Source of the DNA: Clostridiales bacterium UBA4080
GTDB taxonomy: Bacteria; Bacillota; Clostridia; Lachnospirales; Vallitaleaceae
Direction of reading: 5' to 3'
NCBI GenBank assembly: GCA_002381865.1
Contig: DFYO01000041.1
Location: forward strand, 4,676-45,559
Length of the DNA: 40,884 nucleotides
Shown here in pieces: positions 17,709-26,409 of the stretch; positions within the stretch are counted from its first letter, which is position 1; each line of letters starts with the position of its first letter. The notes under the pieces are model-generated. The model searched no databases. It was not told where the DNA came from and saw only the letters and a list, made by a program, of their open reading frames with translations. A program made the position numbers and the translations under genes.

Positions 17709-17732
17709 ATCAATAGCCTCCTTTCAAATGAC

Positions 17733-18014
17733 TTAACGTACTCTTGATTTCTTTTCGTCTTTAGTGTGCCCTTTATAGGTTCTTGTCATTACGAACTCGC
17801 CTAACTTATGGCCTACCATGTCTTCACTTACATAGACAGGTACGTGCTTTCTTCCGTCATAAACAGCGATTGTATGTCCAACCATTTCTGGGAAAATTGT
17901 TGATCTTCTTGACCATGTTTTGATTACTTGCTTAGAATCTTCTGCATTTAATGCAGCTACTTTCTTTAGTAAGCTTTCATCTGCGAAGGGTCCCTTTTTC
18001 AATGAACGAGCCAT
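17733..18014 (-). CDS. rpsS: 30S ribosomal protein S19
   Basis: 93-residue head protein that pairs with S13. It has MARSLKKGPFADESLLKKV, TWSRRSTIFPEMVGHTIAVY and GHKLGEFVMTRTYKGH. Confidence 0.97.
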   Translation of the reverse strand: MARSLKKGPFADESLLKKVAALNAEDSKQVIKTWSRRSTIFPEMVGHTIAVYDGRKHVPVYVSEDMVGHKLGEFVMTRTYKGHTKDEKKSRVR

Positions 18015-18090
18015 TTCTTAACCTCCTTTTAAACTTCATCCGAAATTTTCATTTCAAGTACAGATGATCTATCGTTTAATTTAAATCTGA

Positions 18091-18927
18091 TTATTTGTTA
18101 GCACTACGCTTTCTTACAATGTATTTGTTAGAATGCTTGTTTTTCTTTCTTGTCTTCAATCCAAGAGCCGGTTTACCCCAAGGAGTCATTGGGCTTGGAC
18201 GTCCGATTGGTGAACGTCCTTCACCACCACCATGTGGGTGATCACAAGGGTTCATTACAGAACCACGAACTGTTGGGCGAATACCCATGTGACGTTTACG
18301 TCCTGCTTTACCAATTGTTATAAGCTCATGATCAATATTACCAACTTGTCCAACTGTTGCTCTGCAAGTTACTGGTACCATTCTCATTTCTCCTGAAGGA
18401 AGTCTTAATGTTGCCATTTTTCCTTCTTTTGCCATGAGCTGTGCTACGTTTCCTGCTGAACGTACTAGCTGTCCGCCTTTTCCTGGCTTAAGCTCGATAT
18501 TGTGGATGCTTGTACCTACTGGGATGAACTCAAGCGGAAGTGCATTACCAATTCTTACCTCCGCCTCTGGACCATTCATTAGCTTTGTTCCTACAGTAAG
18601 CTTGTTTGGAGCAAGTATGTATCTTTTTTCTCCATCTGCATATTGAAGTAATGCAATGTTTGCTGTTCTGTTTGGATCGTACTCAATTGCCACAACCTTT
18701 GCTGGCACATTATCTTTATTTCTTTTGAAATCGATAATTCTATACTTAATTTTTGATCCGCCACCACGATGTCTTACAGTGATTTTACCTTGATTATTAC
18801 GTCCAGAATGTTTCTTAAGGCTTACTACTAATGACTTTTCAGGAGTTGATTTAGTGATCTCCTCAAATGTAGAAGCTGTCATGTGTCTTCTGGAAGGTGT
18901 ATACGGGCTATACTTTTTTATACCCAT
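18091..18927 (-). CDS. rplB: 50S ribosomal protein L2
   Basis: Largest core protein of the 50S subunit, needed for peptidyl transfer and subunit joining, 278 residues. It begins MGIKKYSPYTPSRRHMT and ends with the GVAMNP-like region, here RGSVMNPCDHPHGGGEGRSP, including the conserved His residues. I prefer the ATG at 18927 (GGAG 8 nt upstream) to the ATG 9 nt earlier. Confidence 0.97.
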   Translation of the reverse strand: MGIKKYSPYTPSRRHMTASTFEEITKSTPEKSLVVSLKKHSGRNNQGKITVRHRGGGSKIKYRIIDFKRNKDNVPAKVVAIEYDPNRTANIALLQYADGEKRYILAPNKLTVGTKLMNGPEAEVRIGNALPLEFIPVGTSIHNIELKPGKGGQLVRSAGNVAQLMAKEGKMATLRLPSGEMRMVPVTCRATVGQVGNIDHELITIGKAGRKRHMGIRPTVRGSVMNPCDHPHGGGEGRSPIGRPSPMTPWGKPALGLKTRKKNKHSNKYIVRKRSANK

Positions 18928-18995
18928 GATTTCCACTCCTTTCTAAAACTTACACGTTGCCGTGTGTGTCTATTCGTGCTTTTTTTACGTTATAT

Positions 18996-19295
18996 TTACA
19001 TTCCTTCGAAGAATTCAATGTCTTTACTTTCAGCTGTTAAAGCAACAATTGCTTTTTTAATCTTAGCTGTTTTACCAACAGTAATTCCTCTTCTTTTTTC
19101 TTTACCTGCTTGATTCAAAGTATTTACTGATTTAACCTTTGTTCCTGCGAACATTTTTTCAACCGCTTCTTTAACTTGAGTTTTAGTCGCTTCTGGATGA
19201 ACTAAGAAAGTATATTTCTTTTCAGCCATTGAATTCATGCTTTTTTCAGTAATTACTGGTTTAAGTAGTACGTCATAGTATTTTAAGTCTGCCAT
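18996..19295 (-). CDS. rplW: 50S ribosomal protein L23
   Basis: Tunnel-exit protein and docking site for trigger factor and SRP, 99 residues. It has VLLKPVITEKSMNSM and the KRRGITVGKTAKIKKAIV region. Its ATG overlaps the rplD stop by one base. Confidence 0.97.
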   Translation of the reverse strand: MADLKYYDVLLKPVITEKSMNSMAEKKYTFLVHPEATKTQVKEAVEKMFAGTKVKSVNTLNQAGKEKRRGITVGKTAKIKKAIVALTAESKDIEFFEGM

Positions 19296-19915
19296 TATGC
19301 GTACACCTCCTCAATATTAGCAACTGCAGCTTTTGTAACCACAAAGGTATCGTATTTTAAGATATCATATACATTAATTGTGCTTGTTGAAGCTGTTTTT
19401 ACATTTTCAATATTTCTTGCTGATAATACAACGTTTTGGTTGTTGTCTGCAAGTACTACTAATGCTTTTGATACCTTTAGATTATCTAATACTTTTACCA
19501 TGTTTTTTGTCTTGATACCATCAAATGACAGTTCATCAAGAACAATAAACTTTTTGTCTTGCACTTTAGCAGTTAATGCTGATTTTAATGCAATTCTTTT
19601 TTCTTTCTTATTTAATTTGATGGAATAATCTCTTGGCTTAGGTGCAAATACAATACCGCCACCTTTCCATTGAGGTGCTCTAATTGATCCTTGTCTTGCT
19701 CTTCCTGTGCCTTTTTGTTTCCAAGGCTTTGCTCCACCACCACGTACTTCTGCACGAGTTTTAGCACTTTGTGTTCCTTGGCGAGCGTTAGCGAGTTGTC
19801 CAACTACTGATTTATGGATTAAATGCTCTTTAACATCAACACCAAATATCGCATCGTTAAGCTCTAATTCACCAACTTCTTGACCTTCCATGTTGTAAAC
19901 AGATACTTTAGCCAT
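19295..19915 (-). CDS. rplD: 50S ribosomal protein L4
   Basis: 206-residue L4 with the tunnel loop (AKPWKQKGTGRARQGSIRAPQWKGGG) and the VYDILKYDTFVVTKAA end. In enterics L4 also represses its own S10 operon. Whether it binds the leaders seen here before rpsJ or rplC is not shown. Confidence 0.96.
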   Translation of the reverse strand: MAKVSVYNMEGQEVGELELNDAIFGVDVKEHLIHKSVVGQLANARQGTQSAKTRAEVRGGGAKPWKQKGTGRARQGSIRAPQWKGGGIVFAPKPRDYSIKLNKKEKRIALKSALTAKVQDKKFIVLDELSFDGIKTKNMVKVLDNLKVSKALVVLADNNQNVVLSARNIENVKTASTSTINVYDILKYDTFVVTKAAVANIEEVYA

Positions 19916-19938
19916 TATTGTTCCTCCTTCCTGATTTC

Positions 19939-20568
19939 TTAAGCTTTAACCGCATCAATGATAGTTACGATTGCTTTTTTAGGTCCAGGTACTGCACCTT
20001 TTACGAGAATAAGATTGTCTTCAGCATCAATCCTTACTACTTCTAAGTTTTGAACTGTAATTTTTTCAGCACCCATATGTCCAGGTAAGCCTTTACCCTT
20101 GAATACTCTACTTGGTGATGAACAAGCACCCATTGAACCGGATACTCTGTGTGATTTTGAACCATGTCCCATAGGTCCTCTGCTTTGTCCATGTCTCTTA
20201 ATTGAGCCTTGGAAGCCTTTACCTTTTGAAACACCAGATACATCAACTAAATCTCCAGCTTCAAATACATCAGCTGTAATTGTTTGTCCTAATTCATAGC
20301 TTTCAGCGTTTTCAAGTCTGAATTCCTTAAGATGTCTTTTGAATTCTACGCCAGCTTTGTTAAAATGACCTTGCTCAGGCTTAGTTGTGTGTTTTTCTTT
20401 TTTGTCCTCATATCCAAGCTGAACCGCACTGTAACCATCGTTCATTACAGTTTTAACTTGAGCAACTTTACAAGGACCAGCTTGTAATACTGTTACTGGC
20501 ACAACAGTTCCATCTTCTAGGAAGATTTGTGTCATACCAACTTTTGTTGCAATGATTGCTTTCTTCAT
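19939..20568 (-). CDS. rplC: 50S ribosomal protein L3
   Basis: Assembly-initiator protein L3, 209 residues. It begins MKKAIIATKVGMTQIF and has the central KGKGFQGSIKRHGQSRGPMGHGSK loop that reaches the peptidyl transferase centre. The ATG at 20568 follows GGAGG. A 221-nt spacer with several hairpins separates it from rpsJ, unusually long for this operon. Confidence 0.97.
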   Translation of the reverse strand: MKKAIIATKVGMTQIFLEDGTVVPVTVLQAGPCKVAQVKTVMNDGYSAVQLGYEDKKEKHTTKPEQGHFNKAGVEFKRHLKEFRLENAESYELGQTITADVFEAGDLVDVSGVSKGKGFQGSIKRHGQSRGPMGHGSKSHRVSGSMGACSSPSRVFKGKGLPGHMGAEKITVQNLEVVRIDAEDNLILVKGAVPGPKKAIVTIIDAVKA

Positions 20569-20789
20569 TGTCGAACCTCCTATTAATCTACAGCGGATTA
20601 CACATACCGGCAATGCCGATAAGGTTTGGAAAGTAAATTCTCTTTCCTTTAACTAAATGTAATCATCCTAGATGGTTTATACTTTCGAATCCTGCAGTTT
20701 TGTCTGCCGGTAAACCAAAAATCACAAGGTCTTTGTTTTACTCTTCAAAATATATATAAACCTCTACAAAACACTTTTGCTTTGTTGGA
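20569..20789 (-). promoter_or_regulatory. structured rpsJ-rplC spacer
   Basis: This 221-nt gap holds no ORF. Visible pairings are GGTTTATA with TATAAACC (20674-20681 and 20755-20762), enclosing about 70 nt, and GGAAAG/CTTTCC around 20628-20650. Elsewhere in this operon gaps are mostly 10-75 nt. It could be an internal ribosomal-protein control site or an mRNA processing point. No promoter consensus was recognised. Confidence 0.45.
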
Positions 20790-21101
20790 TTATTTCACAT
20801 CTACTTTAATGTCTACCCCAGCAGGTAGCTCCAGACGCATTAATGCATCTACTGTCTTAGCTGTTGGCATATTAATATCAATAAGTCTTTTGTGGGTTCT
20901 TTGTTCAAATTGCTCTCTAGAGTCTTTGTACTTGTGAACCGCTCTAAGAATAGTCACAATTTCCTTCTTCGTTGGAAGTGGAATAGGACCGCTTACCATT
21001 GCGCCAGTCTTTTTAGCTGTTTCAATGATTTTCTTAGCTGATTGATCGATTAATTGATGATCATACGCTTTTAAACTAATTCTCATTTTCTGAGTTGCCA
21101 T
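20790..21101 (-). CDS. rpsJ: 30S ribosomal protein S10
   Basis: Small-subunit head protein, also NusE in antitermination complexes, 103 residues. It has MRISLKAYDHQLIDQSAKKI and the THKRLIDINMPTAKTVDALM loop. The ATG at 21101 follows AAGGAGG. The reading frame stays open upstream to 21254, but that stretch belongs to the structured leader. It is first in the S10/spc run, with its own strong promoter. Confidence 0.97.
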   Translation of the reverse strand: MATQKMRISLKAYDHQLIDQSAKKIIETAKKTGAMVSGPIPLPTKKEIVTILRAVHKYKDSREQFEQRTHKRLIDINMPTAKTVDALMRLELPAGVDIKVDVK

Positions 21102-21310
21102 AAAAAAAGTCGCCTCCTTTTCGTACATTAGTACGACAAGTGGTGACTGTACATGTTGCCGTGTGTATCCTAAAATCATACACACCCAATCAAAATATTG
21201 ATTCATTTGTACAGTGATCTTGTCGCCAGTTTCTTGAACATGACATCGCTCCATAAGAAAACCTGTATATCACAGCAACCTCTTATTTCATCGCTCTTTT
21301 GTCACAGCAT
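21102..21310 (-). promoter_or_regulatory. structured leader RNA of the S10 operon
   Basis: About 200 nt between promoter and rpsJ can fold into a branched structure. The closing stem is CGACAAG/CTTGTCG (21134-21140 with 21219-21225), then CTGTACA/TGTACAG (21147-21153 with 21208-21214). They enclose two hairpins: GTGTGTAT/ATACACAC (21161-21168, 21178-21185) and AATCA/TGATT (21188-21203). A further hairpin CGTAC/GTACG (21122-21135) sits just before the ribosome binding site and competes with the closing stem. This looks like an autoregulatory leader; the ligand is unknown. Confidence 0.7.
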
Positions 21311-21315
21311 CATTA

Positions 21316-21344
21316 ATTATACATTAACTTTCAAGCTATTGCAA
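21316..21344 (-). promoter_or_regulatory. S10 operon promoter
   Basis: Minus strand: TTGCAA (21339-21344), 17 nt, TATAAT (21316-21321), about 215 nt before rpsJ. Because tuf is 16 kb away and has its own terminator, this must be the main promoter of the ribosomal cluster. Confidence 0.9.
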
Positions 21345-21509
21345 GTATTTTTTTCGATTTTTTTCATTATATTTTGATATGTTATTTCGATACATGTACT
21401 CAACAAAATTCTTTTTATTAACTTTTTGCATCTATGTTTTTTATACTTTTACATTTTTATTATATGAAAGCTTTGGATTTTTTTACAGGACGAATTTACA
21501 ACTTAATAA

Positions 21510-21542
21510 AAATAACCCCTTAAAATAATTAAGAGGTTATTT
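21510..21542 (-). terminator. terminator after the stalk-domain gene
   Basis: AAATAACC(C/T)CTTAA arms around AATAA form a near-perfect hairpin. On the minus strand it is followed by TTTTTATT, about 70 nt after the stop of the stalk-domain gene, isolating it from the S10 promoter. It may work in both directions. Confidence 0.75.
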
Positions 21543-21613
21543 GTCTTCCTATTCTTTAATAGTATTTCTGTTCATATCCTAATCTTCAATATTATAGCAT
21601 CGTTATACATAAT

Positions 21614-22384
21614 CTAATTTTCAATTATTATTATCTTGTTGTCTGCTCCCCAAACTACTCCACACCCAACAGCAGTACTTAATGCTCTTAATGGTACAAG
21701 GGTTCTATAGTTTTTCTGAATCATAGGGGAATCAAGCTTATAGATTTCTCCGCTACTCGTATTTGCAACATCCCTTCCAACAACAAATTCAACCCAATCG
21801 TCACCTGTTGATATTATTGCCGTTCTAGTTGCTTCTATCCAATCAACAGTTCTTCCTAATGCTTCAACGGTTAATCTTAGGGGTACCATTGTTCTATTGT
21901 TGATTATTTCAGGGGATACATCATATTGAATAAGCTGTCCTTTAACATATACCTTAATGCCTGCAGGTAAATTAACCTTTTCACCCACATAATAAGTAGT
22001 TGAAACATCTGCAGTAATAAATGATTTTACATCAATATCTTCAACATCCGTTACTATAAAAGTAAGATATGTGTAATCTCCAGGATTTAAAGCTTCACCC
22101 AAATCCACTGTATCAAAAAATACATCTCCTATCAGACTTTTATCATCACTTTTAGTAATATGCATATAAACTGACTCAATACCCGTTATAACATATGACG
22201 ATACATTAGAAGCTCTTGTATAAAGGATTAATTCTCTTTCCTCTGAATTATAATCATACTCCGTAAGATGAATAAACATCCCTCCAGTCCCAGTGTCTAA
22301 AGCTTCTGCATTTGCCGTCCTTTGTACCGAAAAAATATTAAACATAATAATTGCTGATAGTACTAATGCTGATATTTTTTTCAT
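21614..22384 (-). CDS. secreted stalk-domain (copper amine oxidase N-like) protein
   Basis: 256-residue exported protein. The N-terminus (1-26, ending TANA) is a signal peptide. The middle (about 35-140) is a beta-rich region I do not recognise. The C-terminus (about 145-256) has two repeats of the PF07833 pattern: NNRTMVPLRLTVEALGRTVDW and KNYRTLVPLRALSTAVGCGVVW. Such domains occur on many clostridial surface proteins and probably serve adhesion or wall association. It is a single gene with its own terminator. The function of this protein is unknown. Confidence 0.85.
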   Translation of the reverse strand: MKKISALVLSAIIMFNIFSVQRTANAEALDTGTGGMFIHLTEYDYNSEERELILYTRASNVSSYVITGIESVYMHITKSDDKSLIGDVFFDTVDLGEALNPGDYTYLTFIVTDVEDIDVKSFITADVSTTYYVGEKVNLPAGIKVYVKGQLIQYDVSPEIINNRTMVPLRLTVEALGRTVDWIEATRTAIISTGDDWVEFVVGRDVANTSSGEIYKLDSPMIQKNYRTLVPLRALSTAVGCGVVWGADNKIIIIEN

Positions 22385-23185
22385 TTTATTCTCCTTATCC
22401 TTTCAAATCATATTTATAAATCCGAAATTCCCTATAACATGCAATCGCATATTTATTTTTAATTATATAGCCCCTTTAATACCCAATAATTTCGAGCAGG
22501 CTATCCCCTTTTAAATAAGCAAAAACCAGTTAATTGGTTAAATCGAAATACTCTTGATTAATTTTAAAACACCAGCTGAATTTTGTAAATGCTTATATGG
22601 TATTTTTATATAATAAGAGTTCAATTTCTGCATAGGCATATTTTTCTATTTGAATTTTTTTAAAATTAGAGTAAATGCAAAAAATTATACAACAAAAAAG
22701 TGACTAGCGCGATAGTCACTTTTTTTAAAACATAAGGAATTATCCATAGCAATTAATAGACAAAATCCTTGCTTACTTTTTTATTATATTACTATCTTGT
22801 AGTTAAGTCAATCACGACTAAATCCCTATTGCAGACTTACAGCACCTATGTGAAAGCAGTTCTAAAAGTCAAAAACAAAAAAATTACTTTTGTGCAATAT
22901 TTAAATCAGCTAAATAAAAAAACAATTCAAAATAATCTTTTAGTTAAGATAGTATACTGCAAACAAAATCCAAATAATACAGATTCTCATACTGATTGAA
23001 TAATATAGTGGTATTTGCTTTTATAATTTCAAGCTCTGTGATATTAATTCCAACAATAGCATCAACTATTTATTGTTTTGCATTTCTCTTTTGTGCAATA
23101 TTACATTTTTTGTTGCCCTATTCAAGTATTTTATCCTTATATGTATATAATTATTAGTCATTTCAACAAAAATACTTGTGTCAAA
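22385..23185. other. AT-rich intergenic region with an isolated terminator
   Basis: This gap between the divergent stalk-domain and lipase genes shows no convincing ORF. It holds a strong isolated hairpin at 22694-22726 and an imperfect dyad AACCA...TGGTT at 22524-22539. TATAAT-like boxes near 22611 (plus strand) could start a short transcript ending at that hairpin. Confidence 0.5.
22694..22726 (+). terminator. orphan bidirectional terminator
   Basis: AAAAAAGTGACTA, loop GCGCGA, TAGTCACTTTTTTT: a perfect GTGACTA/TAGTCAC stem with A and T tracts on both sides. No gene ends nearby on either strand, so either it closes an unannotated small RNA or it insulates the lipase locus. Confidence 0.75.
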
Positions 23186-23214
23186 TTGACACCTTATTTT
23201 TCTGATGATAAAAT
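23186..23214 (+). promoter_or_regulatory. lipase 1 promoter
   Basis: TTGACA (23186-23191), 17 nt, TAAAAT (23209-23214), about 80 nt before the lipase start. The core AATTGACAC is also found before the second lipase. Confidence 0.8.
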
Positions 23215-23295
23215 TCTATACATTCCTAATAGTAAATATAATAAATTTATATATTTGCTATTACATATTATCAATTTTACTTTTGGGGGTAAAAA

Positions 23296-24594
23296 ATGAA
23301 AAAACTATTAAAAATGTTATTAATTGCAACTATGATTATTTCCATTATGCTTCCTGCTACTGCAACCTATGCAGCATCAGGCGGAAATGATTATCCTGTA
23401 GTTTTATGCCATGGAAATGGTGGATGGGGAAGAAATGAATTTGATGTTCGTGGTTATTACTGGGGAGGAAGCTTTGACCTTGAAACAAGTCTGAATAATG
23501 ATGGGTACGAGGTTTACAGTGCTGCTGTAGGACCTTTCTCCAGCAATTGGGACAGAGCCTGCGAGCTATATGCATACATCCTTGGGGGGACTGTAGATTA
23601 TGGCAAGGCACATTCCGACAAGTTTGATCATGACCGTTACGGAAGAACATATCCCGGCTTATATCCACAATGGGGTGAGGTAGAGCAAGGAGAAATTAAC
23701 AAAATTCATCTTCTTGGGCACAGTCAGGGTGGGCAAACTACTCGTTTAATGGTTCAACTATTAGAAGAGGGAATGCAATCTGAAATTGAAGCGGTTTTAG
23801 GTTCTAGTCCTACACAAGAGCAAATTGATGCAGCAGTAGAAAGCGGCAGATTATCTAAGCTATTTACAGGGACCTGCAATGATTGGGTAGCTAGTGTTTC
23901 AACCTTTGCTACTCCTCATGATGGAACTACTTTAGCTGATTCAGTAAATCTAGTTGGCGGAGATGTATTAGGATTATTTGTTGCTCAGCTTGGCGGTATT
24001 ACCGGTGTTACAAACAACACTAAATATAACTTGGACTTAAAATTAGACCAATGGAGTCTTCAACAAAAGCCAGGCGAATTATATTCTCTTTACTTTTTAA
24101 GAGTTATGGGAAGCTCTATGTGGAAAACAACAAAAGACTTTAGCAATTATGATTTAAGCACTAAGGGTGCAGCAGAAATGAATGCATGGGTAAAGGATCA
24201 GCCAAATGTTTACTACTTCTCATATTCATGCCAAGCTACTAAAAAAGCTTTATTAGGATATAATCAACTACCTGATACTCGATATATGAATCCGCTATTC
24301 TATGGACCTACTATGATTATGGGAGCTTACCTTAATCCTACAACTGGAATCGGAACTAGCTGGTTGCCAAATGATGGTATCGTAAATACAATAAGCGAAG
24401 ATGGGCCATCGCTTGGAAGAAGCTTTGGAAACATAGTAGCATATAACGGAACTCCTCAAATAGGCAAATGGAATAACTTGGGTGTATTAACTAGAACTGA
24501 TCACGAAGATATTCTTGGAAGAAGCACCTCTAATGAAATGATAGATGTTAAAGATTTCTATTCAAACCATTTTGATATGTTAAAAGGATTATAA
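23296..24594 (+). CDS. secreted lipase, family I.5-like, copy 1
   Basis: Exported triacylglycerol lipase resembling the zinc-binding Geobacillus/staphylococcal group. Signal peptide about 1-26 (cleavage near ATYA). The catalytic triad is S143 in GHSQGG, D360 in LPNDG and H403 in RTDHED. Candidate zinc ligands D86, H106, H112 and D286 match the D61/H81/H87/D238 arrangement of Geobacillus L1 lipase; the 20- and 6-residue intervals are identical. The oxyanion-side CHGNGGWGR and GGTVDYGKAH stretches are also conserved. GGGGGT precedes the ATG. Substrate chain length cannot be read from sequence. Confidence 0.9.
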   Translation: MKKLLKMLLIATMIISIMLPATATYAASGGNDYPVVLCHGNGGWGRNEFDVRGYYWGGSFDLETSLNNDGYEVYSAAVGPFSSNWDRACELYAYILGGTVDYGKAHSDKFDHDRYGRTYPGLYPQWGEVEQGEINKIHLLGHSQGGQTTRLMVQLLEEGMQSEIEAVLGSSPTQEQIDAAVESGRLSKLFTGTCNDWVASVSTFATPHDGTTLADSVNLVGGDVLGLFVAQLGGITGVTNNTKYNLDLKLDQWSLQQKPGELYSLYFLRVMGSSMWKTTKDFSNYDLSTKGAAEMNAWVKDQPNVYYFSYSCQATKKALLGYNQLPDTRYMNPLFYGPTMIMGAYLNPTTGIGTSWLPNDGIVNTISEDGPSLGRSFGNIVAYNGTPQIGKWNNLGVLTRTDHEDILGRSTSNEMIDVKDFYSNHFDMLKGL

Positions 24595-24625
24595 AGCTAA
24601 CATCATTAAACCCAAACTATCTTCT

Positions 24626-24665
24626 AAAAAACACCAATTGTACAAATATACAATTGGTGTTTTTT
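24626..24665 (+). terminator. lipase 1 terminator
   Basis: AACACCAATTGTA and TACAATTGGTGTT form a perfect stem followed by TTTTTT, about 35 nt after the lipase 1 stop. It prevents read-through into the second lipase, so the two genes are separate units. Confidence 0.88.
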
Positions 24666-24808
24666 CTTCGAATAAACATTTTTGTTTCTCTGGGCAATAA
24701 TATCCTATAAAATGGGCGTATTTTAGCTTTATCTTTTAAAACCGATCTATGCCCTTATAATTATATTTTTAACCTTTTTGTTTATTCTCACATAAATATT
24801 GTTTCCAA

Positions 24809-24838
24809 TTGACACATTATTGTTTAAGATGTTACTAT
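24809..24838 (+). promoter_or_regulatory. candidate lipase 2 promoter
   Basis: TTGACA (24809-24814), 18 nt, TACTAT (24833-24838). The -35 context CAATTGACACATTATT resembles that of lipase 1, AAATTGACACCTTATT. The predicted leader of about 145 nt is longer than that of copy 1. The rest of the 24595-24988 gap shows only the lipase 1 terminator. Confidence 0.6.
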
Positions 24839-24988
24839 AAATGTACACTAATTGAGCAACACAAATAATTTTCTTCACAGTATTTGCTTTAACTTCAAAG
24901 AATATATACTTATTAACCAAAGCTAATGCTGTTAGGAAAATTGTTGGGGCCAAAAACATATTATATTATTAAATGGAGGATTACAAAA

Positions 24989-26308
24989 ATGAAAAGACTC
25001 ACAAAAGCATTTTTAACTCTTACATTAGTATCCGGATTAATCTTACCAATTTTTTCACCAACTGTTAAGGTTGAAGCTGCAAGCTCCGGAAATGACTATC
25101 CAATAGTTTTATGCCATGGAAATGGTGGTTGGGGCAGAGATGAAAAAAGCGGTTATCTTTATTGGGGTGGTACTGTAGACTTAGAGCAAGAGCTTAACAA
25201 CAAAGGCTTTGAAGTATATACTGGTGTTGTAGGACCTTATTCAAGTAACTGGGACAGAGCCTGTGAATTATATGCATACATCAAGGGTGGTACAGTTGAT
25301 TATGGTAAAGCTCACTCCGACAAATTCGATCATGACCGTTACGGAAGAACCTTCCCAGGATTATATCCTCAATGGGGCGAGAAAGACGGTGCAGATTTAG
25401 AAAAAATTCACTTAATTGGACACAGCCAAGGTGGCCCAACAGTTCGTCTTTTAGTTCAGCTTTTAGAAGATGGCAAGCAAGAAGAACTTACTGCTGTTTT
25501 AGGAGATAATCCATCCCAAGAACAGATTCAGGCAGCTATTGATAATGGTAAATTATCACCACTATTTGCAGGCAGCTGTGATGATTACGTAGAAAGTGTT
25601 ACCACTTTAGCATCACCTAATGACGGAACTACTGCTGGTGATATTGCTGCAGCAAGCGGAGATTTCCTAGGATTATTCTCAACTCCAATTAACGGAACAA
25701 TTATGGATGCAGCAACTGGACAATTATATGACAGAATTACAAACTTTGATCTTAAGCTTGACCAATGGAGCCTTACAAGAAAATCTGGTGAATCCTTTAC
25801 AAACTATTTTTACAGAGTAATGGGAAGCTCAATGTGGAAAGGTACAAAAGACTTTTCAAGCTATGACTTAACAACTGCTGGAATGAAGGAAATGAACTCA
25901 TGGGTAAAGGATCACGAAAACGTATACTATTTCTCATATTCATGTAAAGCAACAAAGAAAGCATTGTTAGGTTATAATCAAATTCCAGATTCAAGATATA
26001 TGAATCCATTATTTGCAGTAAACGGAATAGCAATGGGCGCTTACTTAAATCCTTTTAAAGGAATTGGTTCTGAATGGCTACCAAACGATGGTTATGTAAA
26101 CACTATCAGCCAAGACGGTCCTACACTTGGAAGAGCATACAGTAATATTGTTCAATATAATGGTACTCCACAAATCGGAAAATGGAATCACATGGGATTA
26201 CTTTCAAGAACAGACCACGAAGATATAATAGGAAGAGATACATCAACGGAAATGAATGGATTTGTAGAGTTCTATGTTAGACACCTTAATGTACTAAAAG
26301 GACTGTAA
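24989..26308 (+). CDS. secreted lipase, family I.5-like, copy 2
   Basis: 439-residue paralogue of the preceding gene; by eye roughly two thirds of positions are identical. Signal peptide about 1-31. Triad S146 (GHSQGG), D367 (LPNDG) and H410 (RTDHED); candidate zinc ligands D89, H109, H115 and D293. I chose the ATG at 24989, with GGAGGA 8 nt upstream; the frame is open earlier but lacks a ribosome binding site. The copies differ most in the signal peptides and the lid-like segment around residues 215-250, so substrate preference may have diverged. Confidence 0.9.
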   Translation: MKRLTKAFLTLTLVSGLILPIFSPTVKVEAASSGNDYPIVLCHGNGGWGRDEKSGYLYWGGTVDLEQELNNKGFEVYTGVVGPYSSNWDRACELYAYIKGGTVDYGKAHSDKFDHDRYGRTFPGLYPQWGEKDGADLEKIHLIGHSQGGPTVRLLVQLLEDGKQEELTAVLGDNPSQEQIQAAIDNGKLSPLFAGSCDDYVESVTTLASPNDGTTAGDIAAASGDFLGLFSTPINGTIMDAATGQLYDRITNFDLKLDQWSLTRKSGESFTNYFYRVMGSSMWKGTKDFSSYDLTTAGMKEMNSWVKDHENVYYFSYSCKATKKALLGYNQIPDSRYMNPLFAVNGIAMGAYLNPFKGIGSEWLPNDGYVNTISQDGPTLGRAYSNIVQYNGTPQIGKWNHMGLLSRTDHEDIIGRDTSTEMNGFVEFYVRHLNVLKGL

Positions 26309-26349
26309 GACTAAATACAATTAAATCAAATATTCTTTTCAAAATACGA

Positions 26350-26383
26350 GAAACTGCTGTACAACTTAATGTACAGCAGTTTC
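26350..26383 (+). terminator. lipase 2 terminator
   Basis: GAAACTGCTGTACA and TGTACAGCAGTTTC, a perfect 14-bp stem with a 6-nt loop, followed by TTATATTTCTT. It may also serve the convergent MerR-family gene on the minus strand. Confidence 0.8.
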
Positions 26384-26409
26384 TTATATTTCTTAATTAA
26401 AAGAGTCTA

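Noticed and set aside
645..20299. Many plus-strand open frames of 60-170 codons across the ribosomal cluster
   Set aside because: They run antisense to highly conserved genes, lack ribosome binding sites and show no family features; they are by-products of the coding strand.
21102..21254. The rpsJ frame stays open about 50 codons upstream of the normal start
   Set aside because: The extra stretch lies in the structured leader, S10 is normally about 102 residues, and AAGGAGG is placed for the ATG at 21101.
23357..23668. 103-codon minus-strand frame inside lipase 1
   Set aside because: It is antisense to conserved lipase motifs and has no supporting signals.
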